Shown here piece by piece: positions 49,427-57,951 of a DNA stretch of 64,000 bases (position 1 is the stretch's first letter; every line of letters begins with the position of its first letter). Under the pieces are notes generated by a model. That model saw only the letters and a program-made list of their open reading frames with translations, searched no databases and was not told where the DNA came from. The position numbers and the translations under genes were made by a program. The stretch lies in contig NZ_LMTS01000025.1 in the NCBI RefSeq assembly GCF_001541225.1, forward strand, positions 63,585 to 127,584, written 5' to 3'. Source of the DNA: Variovorax sp. WDL1. GTDB lineage: Bacteria > Pseudomonadota > Gammaproteobacteria > Burkholderiales > Burkholderiaceae_C.

Positions 49427-50479
49427 TTAAGCGGCCTTCTTGCGGGCGTTCTCTTCGTCAAGGCACTTCAGCAGCCACTTCATGGCGGTCTCGTTGACCT
49501 TCTGCTTTGCCTTGTCGCCGTCGAGGTACTTCTTCAGCACTTCATACGGGAACTTCGGCACCTTCACGAGGATGTCCTTCACGAAGCCTTCTTCAGCGTC
49601 GCTCAGGGTCAGGTGCCCGTAGTCGAAGCCTGCAACGACCTTCGCGCCGGCCGGTGCCGTGCTGGCCGTGCCGCTGTCGTTCGCAGCGCCGTTGCCAGCC
49701 GCGCTGTCGTTCGCGGCAGCGGCCTTCGAGCCGGTGTCCTGGCCTGCAGCGCTGTCAGCAAGTGCATCTGCGCGTGCGCGGCGCTCGTCGTCAGCGCTGG
49801 TGTCCGGCACCGGGGCGGAGGTCTTTTGGACCTTCGTTTCCTTGGGCTTCGTCTCGGCAACCTTGACGGATTCCGTTACGGGCGGCATTGCCTTCACCTC
49901 GGCGACCGGAGTCACCTTGGCCTCAGCAACGGGGTTGGCTTGGGCGGGGACCTCGGCTGCGGTGTCCGTCGTCTTGCTCGACGTCGCACCGGCTTGGGCC
50001 TGTGCAATGGCAGCTTCGCGGTCGGCTTCCGGCAGGAACTGCGGCGGCAAGGTCGGTGTCGACACCAGTTCGCCGTTTTCGTCCAGGTCGACCACCGGCG
50101 CCTCGAAGGCGTAGAGGTAGCGACCGATGCCCCACATCACGGCGGCGCGCTTGAAACCGTCGCTGAACGCACCCTTGATGGCGAGTTCCTTGGCGTCGTT
50201 GTCCTTGAAGCTGTCGAACTGGGCGCCGTCTTCCTTCAGGACCCAGTGGCCGTCCAGGAGAATCTTGATGCCGGCGATGACGCCAACCGAGGACGGCTTC
50301 ATCGTGACTTCCCAGCCCTGGGCGCCAACGACGGCATCCAGGCGGGCCTGAACGTCGCGCGCATCGATGTAGGGGAGGGCGAGGCCGCGGCGCTCGCTTT
50401 CCTTCTTGCCGGCGCGCCACTTGATGGCCGATGCAGGGAAGAATGCCTGGAGGTTTGCGATGATTTGCTTGGTATCCAT
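49427..50479 (-). CDS. Rad52/Rad22-family single-strand annealing protein
   Basis: The protein has 350 residues. The N-terminal 130 residues match the Rad52_Rad22 fold: LPYIDARDVQARLDAVVGAQGWEV, GIKILLDGHWVLKEDGA, FKDNDAKELAIKGAFSDGFKRAAVMWGIGRYLY (quoted in parts). The middle is an Ala/Val/Asp-rich linker (about 165-280), and the last 60 residues form a helical domain (LSDAEEGFVKDILVKVPKF). These proteins anneal complementary ssDNA and are common in phages. A CTATAG motif is 50 bases upstream, sharing TATAGCTAGCGG with the MoxR gene promoter region. Confidence 0.88.
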   Translation of the reverse strand: MDTKQIIANLQAFFPASAIKWRAGKKESERRGLALPYIDARDVQARLDAVVGAQGWEVTMKPSSVGVIAGIKILLDGHWVLKEDGAQFDSFKDNDAKELAIKGAFSDGFKRAAVMWGIGRYLYAFEAPVVDLDENGELVSTPTLPPQFLPEADREAAIAQAQAGATSSKTTDTAAEVPAQANPVAEAKVTPVAEVKAMPPVTESVKVAETKPKETKVQKTSAPVPDTSADDERRARADALADSAAGQDTGSKAAAANDSAAGNGAANDSGTASTAPAGAKVVAGFDYGHLTLSDAEEGFVKDILVKVPKFPYEVLKKYLDGDKAKQKVNETAMKWLLKCLDEENARKKAA

Positions 50480-50692
50480 ATTGCCTTTGTGTGTGTTGAA
50501 CCTGTTGGGAGAAGAGAAGCTCTACCAGCCACCTATAGCTAGCGGAAGAGGACCGTCTGTCTAGAAGACGCCCTTTAAATTCGGAAAGGCTAAAAATTTG
50601 GTGGGTTGGTTGCTAGACGGTTTATCGAAACAGAGAATCTGTCGAGGAACCACCTCCGGCAACTGGGTTCGGCGCCCCTTCGCGTCCGCCCG
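50480..50692. other. Intergenic stretch upstream of the Rad52-like gene
   Basis: It contains CTATAGCTAGCGG (50533-50545) and an AT-rich segment (50573-50600). No gene is supported; the region probably carries the promoter of the Rad52-like gene on the minus strand and of the small plus-strand genes. Confidence 0.4.
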
Positions 50693-50857
50693 ATGCCCTT
50701 CCAGGCGCGCCTGCTGCACTGCGGACGCAACATTTCAAGCCCGGCCGGCCTGCGTGAGTTCCTCCTTCGTGGCGGAGTGGTGGGCGGTCGACCCCTAAAC
50801 CTCCTAGAACGCGTCTCGGACGGTTACGAGCCGCCGCTGCTGAGTTGCGCGCCATGA
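50693..50857 (+). CDS. Possible small protein translationally coupled to the M50-like gene
   Basis: The frame has 54 residues (MPFQARLLHCGRNISSPAGL and onward). Its stop codon overlaps the ATG of the following gene (ATGA at 50854-50857), the usual arrangement of coupled genes. The ribosome-binding site is weak and no family is recognised. The frame extends upstream to a TTG at 50606. Confidence 0.35.
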   Translation: MPFQARLLHCGRNISSPAGLREFLLRGGVVGGRPLNLLERVSDGYEPPLLSCAP

Positions 50858-51315
50858 ACCTCAGCCATATCGTCGCCGGGCTCATCTGCCTGCATTTCCT
50901 GACCACCAGGCGCATTGCGATGCTTGCGGTGCAGTCGCTGCCCTCCACGGTCGCGCACGAGCTTTCGCATTTCGTCGTTGCGTTGCTCCTTGGCTGCCGG
51001 CCAGCGGGCTTTTCGCTCATCCCGAAGCGGGTTCGCGACAACTACTGGGAACTCGGCTCTGTCACATTCACCCCAGGAAAACTTTCGACTGGATTCGTGG
51101 CACTGGCCCCCTTGTGGGTGCTTGGCGCCGCGAGCTATTGGATTCTCTGGCTCCGCCCATCGTCCGCCGCAATAGGAGAGGAACTCCTTTGGGGGATGGT
51201 GGGTGGAATCACCGCCTGGGCGGCCATTCCTTCCTCGACGGACGTGGCGGTTGCCCTGCGGTACCCCGCTGGTACAGCGCTCCTTGCTTGCATTTGTGCG
51301 CTGTTACTGGTTTAG
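50854..51315 (+). CDS. Membrane metalloprotease-like protein (M50-type HELSH motif)
   Basis: The protein has 153 residues with four hydrophobic segments (about 5-22, 30-48, 80-100, 112-150). HELSH (in VAHELSHFVVALLLG) gives a membrane-embedded HExxH zinc motif as in M50 site-2 proteases. The second M50 motif (NxxPxxxLDG) is not seen, so catalysis is uncertain. The ATG at 50854 overlaps the preceding small frame. Function unknown. Confidence 0.6.
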   Translation: MNLSHIVAGLICLHFLTTRRIAMLAVQSLPSTVAHELSHFVVALLLGCRPAGFSLIPKRVRDNYWELGSVTFTPGKLSTGFVALAPLWVLGAASYWILWLRPSSAAIGEELLWGMVGGITAWAAIPSSTDVAVALRYPAGTALLACICALLLV

Positions 51316-51371
51316 CCCGGGCTCCGCCCGCCAGATGAACCTCCACGGCTAACGCCTATGGAAAGACCGCA

Positions 51372-51755
51372 ATGACCGCAACCATCGTTCGAGCAACTGA
51401 GAAGCTCACTGAAACCGACCGCCGCCGCCTTGAGAGCTTCGCACCCCTCTTTGACATCAACATCGACCGCACCGCAGCCCCGGATACGTTCGTGGACGTT
51501 CGCGTTCTTGACCGTGGCGGCTGGCGGACTTCCCGCATCCCGGCCGCGCGCCTGCATACGCGTCTCCTGGCCGAAATCTGCGCCAAGACGCTGCGCTGGG
51601 TCTACTACCCGGTGGGACAGCCCTGCCAGGAAGCGCTGCTCAAGCTCACGGATGAGCGGGTCACCCGCATCTCGGTCTTGTACCAGCAGCAAAAAACGGT
51701 TCTTCTGGACCTCAGCGCCGACACGGACGACAGCCCGGCCCTTCTGGCCGCCTAG
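51372..51755 (+). CDS. Hypothetical soluble protein
   Basis: The protein has 127 residues of alpha/beta character: a helical start (TEKLTETDRRRLESF), strands FVDVRVLDRGGW and WVYYPVG, and an acidic end (LDLSADTDDSPALLAA). No family recognised. It has its own terminator, shared with the convergent exonuclease gene. Confidence 0.58.
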   Translation: MTATIVRATEKLTETDRRRLESFAPLFDINIDRTAAPDTFVDVRVLDRGGWRTSRIPAARLHTRLLAEICAKTLRWVYYPVGQPCQEALLKLTDERVTRISVLYQQQKTVLLDLSADTDDSPALLAA

Positions 51756-51763
51756 TGAAAGAA

Positions 51764-51786
51764 AAACGCCGGCATTGCCGGCGTTT
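51764..51786. terminator. Bidirectional terminator
   Basis: AAACGCCGGC (51764-51773), loop ATT, GCCGGCGTTT (51777-51786) between convergent genes. The stem is the same 10 bases as that at 40249-40271. Confidence 0.85.
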
Positions 51787-51798
51787 CGAATTGTCGCT

Positions 51799-52770
51799 TC
51801 AGGTGGGCTTTCGAGAGCTCCAGTCCATGCCCATGCTACTGAGGGCCACGCGCAGCTGCACGTAGTCCAGCAGCACGCCTTCAGGCTTGCCGGACGCCAA
51901 GGCCTCGTACAGAGGCTTCAGCTTGCCGCCAGTGACGAGCTCACCGTTGACTTCAACAAGTGCTTCAGCAAGCCAATGCTGCGTGTCCGCGGCCGCGAAG
52001 ATGGTCGGGTCGACCAGGCGCTCGTCGATGGCCCGGCCGAGCTCGAAGCTCACCTTTTTTTCGTCCGTGACAAAGGCCTTGGCGAGTTGCGGGAGCGAGA
52101 CCTGGGTCTTGTTCTTGACGAACTTCGCGATGGCTTGAGCTGTCAGCTTGTCGTAGGCCCCATCGGCCTTCGGGAGAATTCGGTCGAGGACCGCCTGCAT
52201 CCCGTAGAGGTCGATGATTTTGTCCAGGGTCTCCACCGTCAGGATAACGTCGGCCTTGGCCCTGTGCGCTGCGCCTTTGGGGGTCACGCCGTACATCGCG
52301 GCCACCTCGACGAGCGTTCCCTTTTTGTTTTCAGCGCACGACAGGTTCAGGTGAAGGTCCCGGACGTCGAAGACGAACTTGAACTCGTCGATGGGGAATC
52401 CGTACCGCTCGTTCATGTCTTTGACGGCATGAAGGTCGAAGGTCTTGATGTTGTACCCGGTGAGCCAGGTGTCGCCGGCCATTCGACGGTAGTCGGCGGC
52501 GTAGCGCGCACCCCAAAGCTCTTTGTCGGCGACCATGCTCTGTGTGATGCCGGTCAGCTTTTGAGCTTCACGCGAGATTTCTCGCTCGGGGTTGATGAGG
52601 TGGCTGTAGATGGCGCCGGAGTCCTTGTCAGGCCAGACCCGGAAGCCGGCAACCTCGGTGATGCCAAAGTTCGCCATGCCGCGAAAGGTGGTGCACTCCA
52701 GGTCGAAGATGTGGATGCTGCGCCCCAAGCGGGCTGCCAGCTTGATGACGTGGTTGAATGAGATTTCCAT
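51799..52770 (-). CDS. DnaQ-like DEDD 3'-5' exonuclease
   Basis: The protein has 323 residues. Exo I FDLECTTFRG (D-x-E), Exo II TGYNIKTFDL and Exo III AHRAKADVILT place it in the DnaQ/RNase T exonuclease superfamily, with H-x(4)-D in Exo III (DEDDh type). The C-terminal 130 residues are helical and unrecognised. The ATG at 52770 is chosen although it lacks a clear ribosome-binding site; the open frame extends to 52839. It lies between recombination and envelope genes and could provide proofreading or end-trimming. Confidence 0.82.
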   Translation of the reverse strand: MEISFNHVIKLAARLGRSIHIFDLECTTFRGMANFGITEVAGFRVWPDKDSGAIYSHLINPEREISREAQKLTGITQSMVADKELWGARYAADYRRMAGDTWLTGYNIKTFDLHAVKDMNERYGFPIDEFKFVFDVRDLHLNLSCAENKKGTLVEVAAMYGVTPKGAAHRAKADVILTVETLDKIIDLYGMQAVLDRILPKADGAYDKLTAQAIAKFVKNKTQVSLPQLAKAFVTDEKKVSFELGRAIDERLVDPTIFAAADTQHWLAEALVEVNGELVTGGKLKPLYEALASGKPEGVLLDYVQLRVALSSMGMDWSSRKPT

Positions 52771-52917
52771 GAACAGGGGGGGTTGGTTGTCCTGTTCACG
52801 TCTAGCGATTGCCCCCGCAAGGGGCGCTGGGCGTCTCAAATGAAACGGCGCTTGCCCATAGAAACTGTCATGGCCGTCCAGCCGAAGTAGGCCTATTGGG
52901 CCCGGCCATCCGTACCC

Positions 52918-53721
52918 CTAGCCTTTCCAGCTGCGCAGGCGCCCTGTATCGAGGTGCACGAAGCCTCTTTGCGGGTAGAAGCCCACACCCCCGCGCTGGA
53001 AGTGCATGCCAAGTTGGCCGAGGTGGGCGACCGGGATGCGTTGCATGTAGAGGTCGACCGCGCGCCCGTAAAGGTGCATCGAGTTCTTCGCTGCTCCTTC
53101 GGACTTCAGGCCATTGTTGGTCCCAACCGTCCGGTAGCCGGAGGTGATGATGATGGGGTAGTTCCAGTTCCAGGCCTCGTAGTAGCCAAGGATGCCGCGC
53201 AGAATGTCCAGGACCGCTGGGTCCATGTAGGTCATCATCTTGGCTTTGACGTCCCGTAGCAGGTTGCAGGCGGCCCAGTAGCCCTCAGGGACCAGCTTCC
53301 CGTCGCGCCAGTAGACGATTCGCATCCGCTCGGACGTGCCTTGACGTTGGAGGTGCAGCTCGCGGGAGCGCTCCCAGAAGTCTCCTGGGATTTCGCCAAT
53401 CGCAAGGCGACGCATCGCCTGTTGCCGGGGAGCCTGAGGCAGCACCAGCTCCGCCTTGCCCTCTTCGACCGCCTGCGGGGCAGGGGCGTCTTCTTTCGCG
53501 GGCTCCGAGCCCACATCCGTATTGAACACCATCGCGCTGTTTGCCGGAGGGAGGAAGCCGGCAGCGGCCGCGCCGGCGGCCGCGCGCAGGAAACTTCGAC
53601 GACCTTGGTCAAGGCCTAGTTCGTCGGGGTCGGGGTGGGCGAGGCTCGCATGCGGAGCATTCGCAAGGTTGAATGCACTCGGGTCAAGCCGCGCGAGCAG
53701 GTCGGGCGGGGGAATTCGCAT
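52918..53721 (-). CDS. YcbK-like (DUF882) periplasmic peptidase
   Basis: The protein has 267 residues. A Tat-type signal (RRSFLRAAAGAAAAGF, about 41-57) follows a 40-residue leader. The C-terminal domain has SGYRT, NSMHLYGRAVDLYM and GGVGFY...FVHLDTG, the zinc-binding pattern of peptidase M15-like DUF882 proteins that act on peptidoglycan. The leader before the Tat motif is unusually long; no later ATG lies before it. The upstream region holds GCTAAAC and GCTAAAG elements. Confidence 0.8.
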   Translation of the reverse strand: MRIPPPDLLARLDPSAFNLANAPHASLAHPDPDELGLDQGRRSFLRAAAGAAAAGFLPPANSAMVFNTDVGSEPAKEDAPAPQAVEEGKAELVLPQAPRQQAMRRLAIGEIPGDFWERSRELHLQRQGTSERMRIVYWRDGKLVPEGYWAACNLLRDVKAKMMTYMDPAVLDILRGILGYYEAWNWNYPIIITSGYRTVGTNNGLKSEGAAKNSMHLYGRAVDLYMQRIPVAHLGQLGMHFQRGGVGFYPQRGFVHLDTGRLRSWKG

Positions 53722-53752
53722 GCGCCGTTTAGCGCACCCGCTTTAGCCACAG

Positions 53753-53788
53753 AAAAGCTCCTGCAGGCAAATGCCGGCAGGAGCTTTT
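53753..53788 (-). terminator. Terminator of the tandem deaminase gene
   Basis: AAAAGCTCCTGC (53753-53764) and GCAGGAGCTTTT (53777-53788) form a perfect 12-bp stem, 22 bases beyond the stop. Confidence 0.85.
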
Positions 53789-53809
53789 GAAATCAGCGGG
53801 AGCGCGGGC

Positions 53810-54742
53810 CTACAGCGCGAACTCCAGCTTTGCGGGGGCGAGCTCATCGCGGGGTACGAAAGTCAGCGAGATGCCAAGCTCGTCCGCCATTGCGCGCGTA
53901 CGCTCGAGCTGTTCGGCCCAACGGGCCTGGAACTCGGCCGAAGGAGGCGTCGTGACGACCTCCGAGGCGCCGACTGCAGCGATGGCGCGCAAGCATTCCG
54001 AGCAGGGCATTTCAGTGACGACAGCGACGCTGCCGGTCAGCAAGGGCCGTGCCTTGTTGTAGATGGCATTGCGCACCGAGTCCTCGACCCAGAACTGTCG
54101 TTCCTCGCCGTCGTAGCGGTGGCTCGCGCCATCATTGGAGCCGCGTGGCATACCACTGTAGCCTTCGGCGAGCTGGGTGTAGGTGCCCGGTTCGAGGAAG
54201 AGCGTAGCGCCGGCGCGAGGGTCCTTGGCCAGGTTTGCTGCCAAGGAGCGTGCATGCGCCAGGTATGCGGTCAGCTTGCGGGTGTGCCGTTCTGGGTCGC
54301 CGGCGACGACGCCTCCGCGGTACGACTGCACCTTGACCCCCGTTTCTGCGAACAGGGCGAGGGCTCGCTTGAGCCCATCTGTCGGCAGTTGGGTGTACGG
54401 GAACCAGAGCTCGCTGGCGCCCACCGCAATGACGGCGCGCGCGGTGCTCATCCCCGGCACTTCGGTTGTCAGGCAAATCGAGCCTCGAAGGAGCGGGCGG
54501 ACGGCATTGAAGACACCGTTTCGCTCGCCGTGCTCGAAATACTCGTATTTCAGAGGCCGCTCGTGGCGCTCGGGAGCATCGTCGTCAGCCCCACGGGGCA
54601 TGCCGTTGTAGCCGGCGGTCAGGATGGTGAAATCCGTTGGGTGCAGGAACAGGGCGCCGACCTTAGTCGAACGGTCCTTGGAGAACTCTCGGGCAAAGCT
54701 TGCGGCGTGCCGCAAGTACTTGATGGCTTTGTCTTGACGCAT
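53810..54742 (-). CDS. Tandem dCMP-deaminase-like protein with complementary active-site losses
   Basis: The protein has 310 residues and two homologous deaminase domains (about 10-125 and 155-275); both have a GY(N/S)GMPRG box and a ...ARPLL/VRPLL.G...T.E.P motif. Domain 1 keeps the zinc histidine and catalytic glutamate (H71, E73 in EHGERNG) but has PGMST where PCxxC is expected. Domain 2 keeps C247 and C250 (MPCSEC) but has D221 and V223 in place of His and Glu. So neither domain alone has a full site. The family converts dCMP to dUMP. ATG 54742 is chosen over a frame to 54832. Confidence 0.85.
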   Translation of the reverse strand: MRQDKAIKYLRHAASFAREFSKDRSTKVGALFLHPTDFTILTAGYNGMPRGADDDAPERHERPLKYEYFEHGERNGVFNAVRPLLRGSICLTTEVPGMSTARAVIAVGASELWFPYTQLPTDGLKRALALFAETGVKVQSYRGGVVAGDPERHTRKLTAYLAHARSLAANLAKDPRAGATLFLEPGTYTQLAEGYSGMPRGSNDGASHRYDGEERQFWVEDSVRNAIYNKARPLLTGSVAVVTEMPCSECLRAIAAVGASEVVTTPPSAEFQARWAEQLERTRAMADELGISLTFVPRDELAPAKLEFAL

Positions 54743-54837
54743 GGTCTTTCTGGTTTGGTTTCCTTGACCGCGTATAGGGAGTTGCGCCGGCGCGGGCCCA
54801 CGCCCTAAACCGGCCGCCAAGCCAGCCAGCAATCTAG

Positions 54838-54869
54838 AAAAAAGCCTTGCCGCGGAGCGACAAGGCTTT
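54838..54869 (-). terminator. Terminator of the MoxR/VWA operon
   Basis: AAAGCCTTG (54841-54849) and CAAGGCTTT (54861-54869) stem; on the minus strand TTTTTTCT follows. It is 14 bases beyond the VWA gene stop. Confidence 0.85.
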
Positions 54870-54882
54870 GAAGAAAGGCTAG

Positions 54883-56574
54883 CTACTTTGTCTGCGCTAG
54901 CATGGCGTCGACCAAGTCCTCTGCGCAGGTGCGCAGCACGGCCTTATCGAAGTACGCCAGGAGGCCCGCCAGGAGCGACTGGTCGAAACCCGCATAGAGG
55001 CCCCAGGTGTAAACACCCTGCGCGTGCAGTTCCGACTTCTTGATGCGGTGGTCCGTGATGTGTCCGTCCGTGTAGACGAACACGTAGTCCGCCTCCTTGC
55101 ACAGCTTCATGTTTGCGCGAATGGCCGCTTCCAGCCCCTCGGCCCCAAACTCGGCACCGATTCTGGACGTGGTCTCGACCTGCATCGGAAGCTCATAGGT
55201 CTCGTGGATTGGCCCTTTTTCGACACCCGTGAGGACGACGTGTCCGGAAAGGAGCCCCTTGCGTGCCAGCTCCGAGAGCGCGGCGACCAGGATGCGTGCC
55301 TCATTGATGTGGAGGCCGTCATTCATGCCCATAGAGCCGGAGCAATCCACCACAATCACGATTTTCTTCTTGGCGCGGCCCTGCAACTCCACCTTTCGGT
55401 AGGGCGCGCGGCCGACCGCGAAGTGCCTCGCCGAAACCCGCCGCTGTGGCGTCAAGGTCGAAACATGGCGGCTCTTCGATTCGAAGAACTTCCTCAGCTT
55501 CTGGAACACCGCGTCCACCCTTGACGGGTCCACGTAGTGCTCCGCGTCACCGAGAACGGTGCCTTTTTGCGACACCGGGACGTCCTTAGACGCGTCGTCT
55601 TCTGCCTCGGTGCCCTTCCCCCCGCTTCCGCGAGGTGTTTCGCCGCCCATCATGGGCTTGGCATCCTTGTCGAACTCCGCGAGTGCTTCAGGGCTCGCTT
55701 GCAGCCCCTGACCCAGCTGGAGGTCCGAGGAGATTCCCGGAAACTGGCCACTGCCAGGCGGACGCTCAGGCGGCAGGCCAAACTCGGCAATCCACGCCTT
55801 GATGATGGGCATAAGGTCCATCGAGCCGCTTACGGCGACAGCTCGCGCGTAGAACAATGCAACCTTCGGCAGCCAGACCTTGAGCGCCGACTTGACGTCA
55901 GGCTCCAGGCGCAGACCCGTTGCGTCGATGGCAATGGGCCCGTCGGGCCTTCCTGCCTTCTTTGCGTTGTAGGTCCAGGCATCGAGGTCAGCAGTCACGT
56001 CGTCCAGTGCGCCTTCGCGCTGAATCAACGCGAACAGGACGCTTTCCGGTCGGCTGTTGAAGTCGCCGTCCTCCATGAGGCGCCATTCGAACTGGTAGCT
56101 TGCCTCGCGGCGATACCGGTCCTCGATATACGCATCTTCGAACAGATTCCAGAGCGAGAACGGTGCCTTCATCTTCGCCAGAGTCTTCTTTGGGACCGTG
56201 AGGTCTCGAATCGTGTACAGGGCGTGAGCCCGCTCGTGGTGATAGTGGTTGGCGATGTACTTTTCTTGCAGCTCGCTCGAGAGCTTCGGCTTGACCATGT
56301 CCTTCTCGAACAGGTCCGTCCCGATGTAGATTCGATGCGGCGGCAGGTGGACCCAGCAAGCCGTGTCGAACGAAGGCTTCATCTTCACAACCTGCTTCTC
56401 GCCCAGCGTTACCGGGCCGAAGATTGCCGCCTGGATTGCGCGGTCGATGCATCCTTTGAAGAACTGGTCGGACAGCGTGTACCGCCGAGGTGGCGGGGGT
56501 GGCGGCGGAGGCGAAGGCGCTACCGGCGCGCCACGTGGTCGCAGAGAGTGCCCTGCGAAGGAAAGCGCGTGCAT
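54883..56574 (-). CDS. VWA-domain protein with HExxH metallopeptidase-like N-terminal domain
   Basis: The protein has 563 residues. After a Pro-rich start (PSPPPPPPPP) comes a domain with HERAH (H113-H117) and a downstream LFEDAYIEDRYRR, as in putative metallopeptidase-VWA proteins. A Gly/Ser/Asp-rich linker (about 265-340) leads to a C-terminal von Willebrand A domain with the MIDAS motif DCSGSMG (D410, S412, S414) and VFVYTDGHITD. AAAGGAG precedes the ATG. It lies 15 bases after the MoxR-type ATPase, its expected partner. It resembles CobT in layout, but no cobalamin genes are nearby. Confidence 0.85.
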   Translation of the reverse strand: MHALSFAGHSLRPRGAPVAPSPPPPPPPPRRYTLSDQFFKGCIDRAIQAAIFGPVTLGEKQVVKMKPSFDTACWVHLPPHRIYIGTDLFEKDMVKPKLSSELQEKYIANHYHHERAHALYTIRDLTVPKKTLAKMKAPFSLWNLFEDAYIEDRYRREASYQFEWRLMEDGDFNSRPESVLFALIQREGALDDVTADLDAWTYNAKKAGRPDGPIAIDATGLRLEPDVKSALKVWLPKVALFYARAVAVSGSMDLMPIIKAWIAEFGLPPERPPGSGQFPGISSDLQLGQGLQASPEALAEFDKDAKPMMGGETPRGSGGKGTEAEDDASKDVPVSQKGTVLGDAEHYVDPSRVDAVFQKLRKFFESKSRHVSTLTPQRRVSARHFAVGRAPYRKVELQGRAKKKIVIVVDCSGSMGMNDGLHINEARILVAALSELARKGLLSGHVVLTGVEKGPIHETYELPMQVETTSRIGAEFGAEGLEAAIRANMKLCKEADYVFVYTDGHITDHRIKKSELHAQGVYTWGLYAGFDQSLLAGLLAYFDKAVLRTCAEDLVDAMLAQTK

Positions 56575-56589
56575 TGTTAGCTCCTTTAT

Positions 56590-57951
56590 TTAAGGGAAGT
56601 CTTTGTCCAAAGTCGTCGTCACGAACGTCACCTGCTCCGCGACAGGTTTGCCTTCGCTGGTGCGCGCAACCCACAGAAGAATCTGCGAGCGCAGCCCCTT
56701 GACAACGTCCTCATCGACCACCGCCAGCTCGAACGCGCGAGCCATGGTTCGGGTCGTCGGGATGTTTTTCACCAGCCCGTTGTTCATCGCCTCACCCATG
56801 TGCTTGAAGAACTTGAGAGCCTTCGTCACCTCGGTAGCGGAGAGCCTGTTCTTGACCGCAATCCCCGTGAGGATGCGCTTCAGTTCAGCCTCGTTCGTGT
56901 CCTTGCGCAGCACAATGAATCGCTCGGCCAACGCCGGGTCACAGTCATCCACCGCGTATTCGGAGCCCACGTTGGTGGTCGCCACGACACAGAGGTTTTC
57001 GACCGGGCATTCGAGCGTTTCTTCGCTCGCGATGCCGTCTTCCACAGATACGATTCGACCGGTGCGCAGCCGGTACACCCCGTTGTCCGGCGAGAACGCC
57101 GTCAGCAGGATGGAGAGCTCGCGATTTGGGATGCGCAGAATTTCGTCCAGCACCAGCACCGTCTTGCCCTTCTGAGCTTTGCGGAACGCTTCGGAAAGCG
57201 GTCCGTCCTTCCACACCATCTGGCCAGGGCCGTATGGCACAAGAAAGCCGAGCAGGTCGGGCGCCTCGATACCTTCGTGCCCCGGGCATTCCACGTACGG
57301 CAGCTTTCGGCTGCGCGCGAACGCGCGAGCTTCGAAGGTCTTGCCTGCGCCGCGGTCACCCTCGTAGAGCACCGGCACTCGGAAGGCCAGGTCTACGAGG
57401 GTGTAGTGCTTCGAGGACACGGCGGCCGTGGCCGGCACGCCGCTTGCAACGGCCTTGTAGTCCGTTGCCAGCTCGTTCGCGAAGTCCGGGTTGTTCGTCT
57501 TCAGGTGAAACAGGAACGTTTCGACGTGCTTGCAAATCTTGTTGCTTCGCATCAGCCGCCAGAAGTTGCAGCCCGTCGACTCCGCCATTTTGGCGAAGCC
57601 TTCGGACATCATCTGGGCAATCAGCGTCCTCGGGTCGGAAGTTCCTTCCGCCGCCTTTTTGCAGCGCTCCTTCGCTTGCGCGTCGGTGAGGTCCTTGCCT
57701 TCGGAGAACTTGTCGCCACACCACAGGTTGTAGGTCGGCGCTCCGGCCAGTTCCCGGTAGGACACGAAGACCGTGTGGTCGCCTGTCGGGGTCGTCACGC
57801 GCGCGCGGTAGGCCGCAGCCAGCGAGACGGACTTGTCGGTGATGTCTTCAAAGGGGTAAAACAGCTTCTCTAGCTGGGTCACCGTGCCGTCCACGTGGGT
57901 GGAGCTGTTCACGAAGAGGTCGAGCTCGAGAGCCGTCTTGTTGTATTGCAT
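56590..57951 (-). CDS. MoxR-type AAA+ ATPase
   Basis: The protein has 453 residues. The N-terminal 185 residues are unrecognised; then Walker A GDRGAGKT (198-205), Walker B VLVLDEILRIP, the sensor 1 region CVVATTN and the arginine-finger/sensor 2 region ERFIVLRKDTNE, typical of the MoxR/CobS group. MoxR ATPases act with VWA proteins as chaperones or remodelling factors, for example for metal insertion. It heads the operon; GTATAGCTAGCGG (57978-57990) lies about 25 bases upstream of its start. Confidence 0.87.
   Translation of the reverse strand: MQYNKTALELDLFVNSSTHVDGTVTQLEKLFYPFEDITDKSVSLAAAYRARVTTPTGDHTVFVSYRELAGAPTYNLWCGDKFSEGKDLTDAQAKERCKKAAEGTSDPRTLIAQMMSEGFAKMAESTGCNFWRLMRSNKICKHVETFLFHLKTNNPDFANELATDYKAVASGVPATAAVSSKHYTLVDLAFRVPVLYEGDRGAGKTFEARAFARSRKLPYVECPGHEGIEAPDLLGFLVPYGPGQMVWKDGPLSEAFRKAQKGKTVLVLDEILRIPNRELSILLTAFSPDNGVYRLRTGRIVSVEDGIASEETLECPVENLCVVATTNVGSEYAVDDCDPALAERFIVLRKDTNEAELKRILTGIAVKNRLSATEVTKALKFFKHMGEAMNNGLVKNIPTTRTMARAFELAVVDEDVVKGLRSQILLWVARTSEGKPVAEQVTFVTTTLDKDFP

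Noticed and set aside
56800-57873. A 357-residue plus-strand frame opposite the MoxR gene
   Set aside because: Shadow frame, no recognisable motif; the MoxR motifs are on the minus strand.
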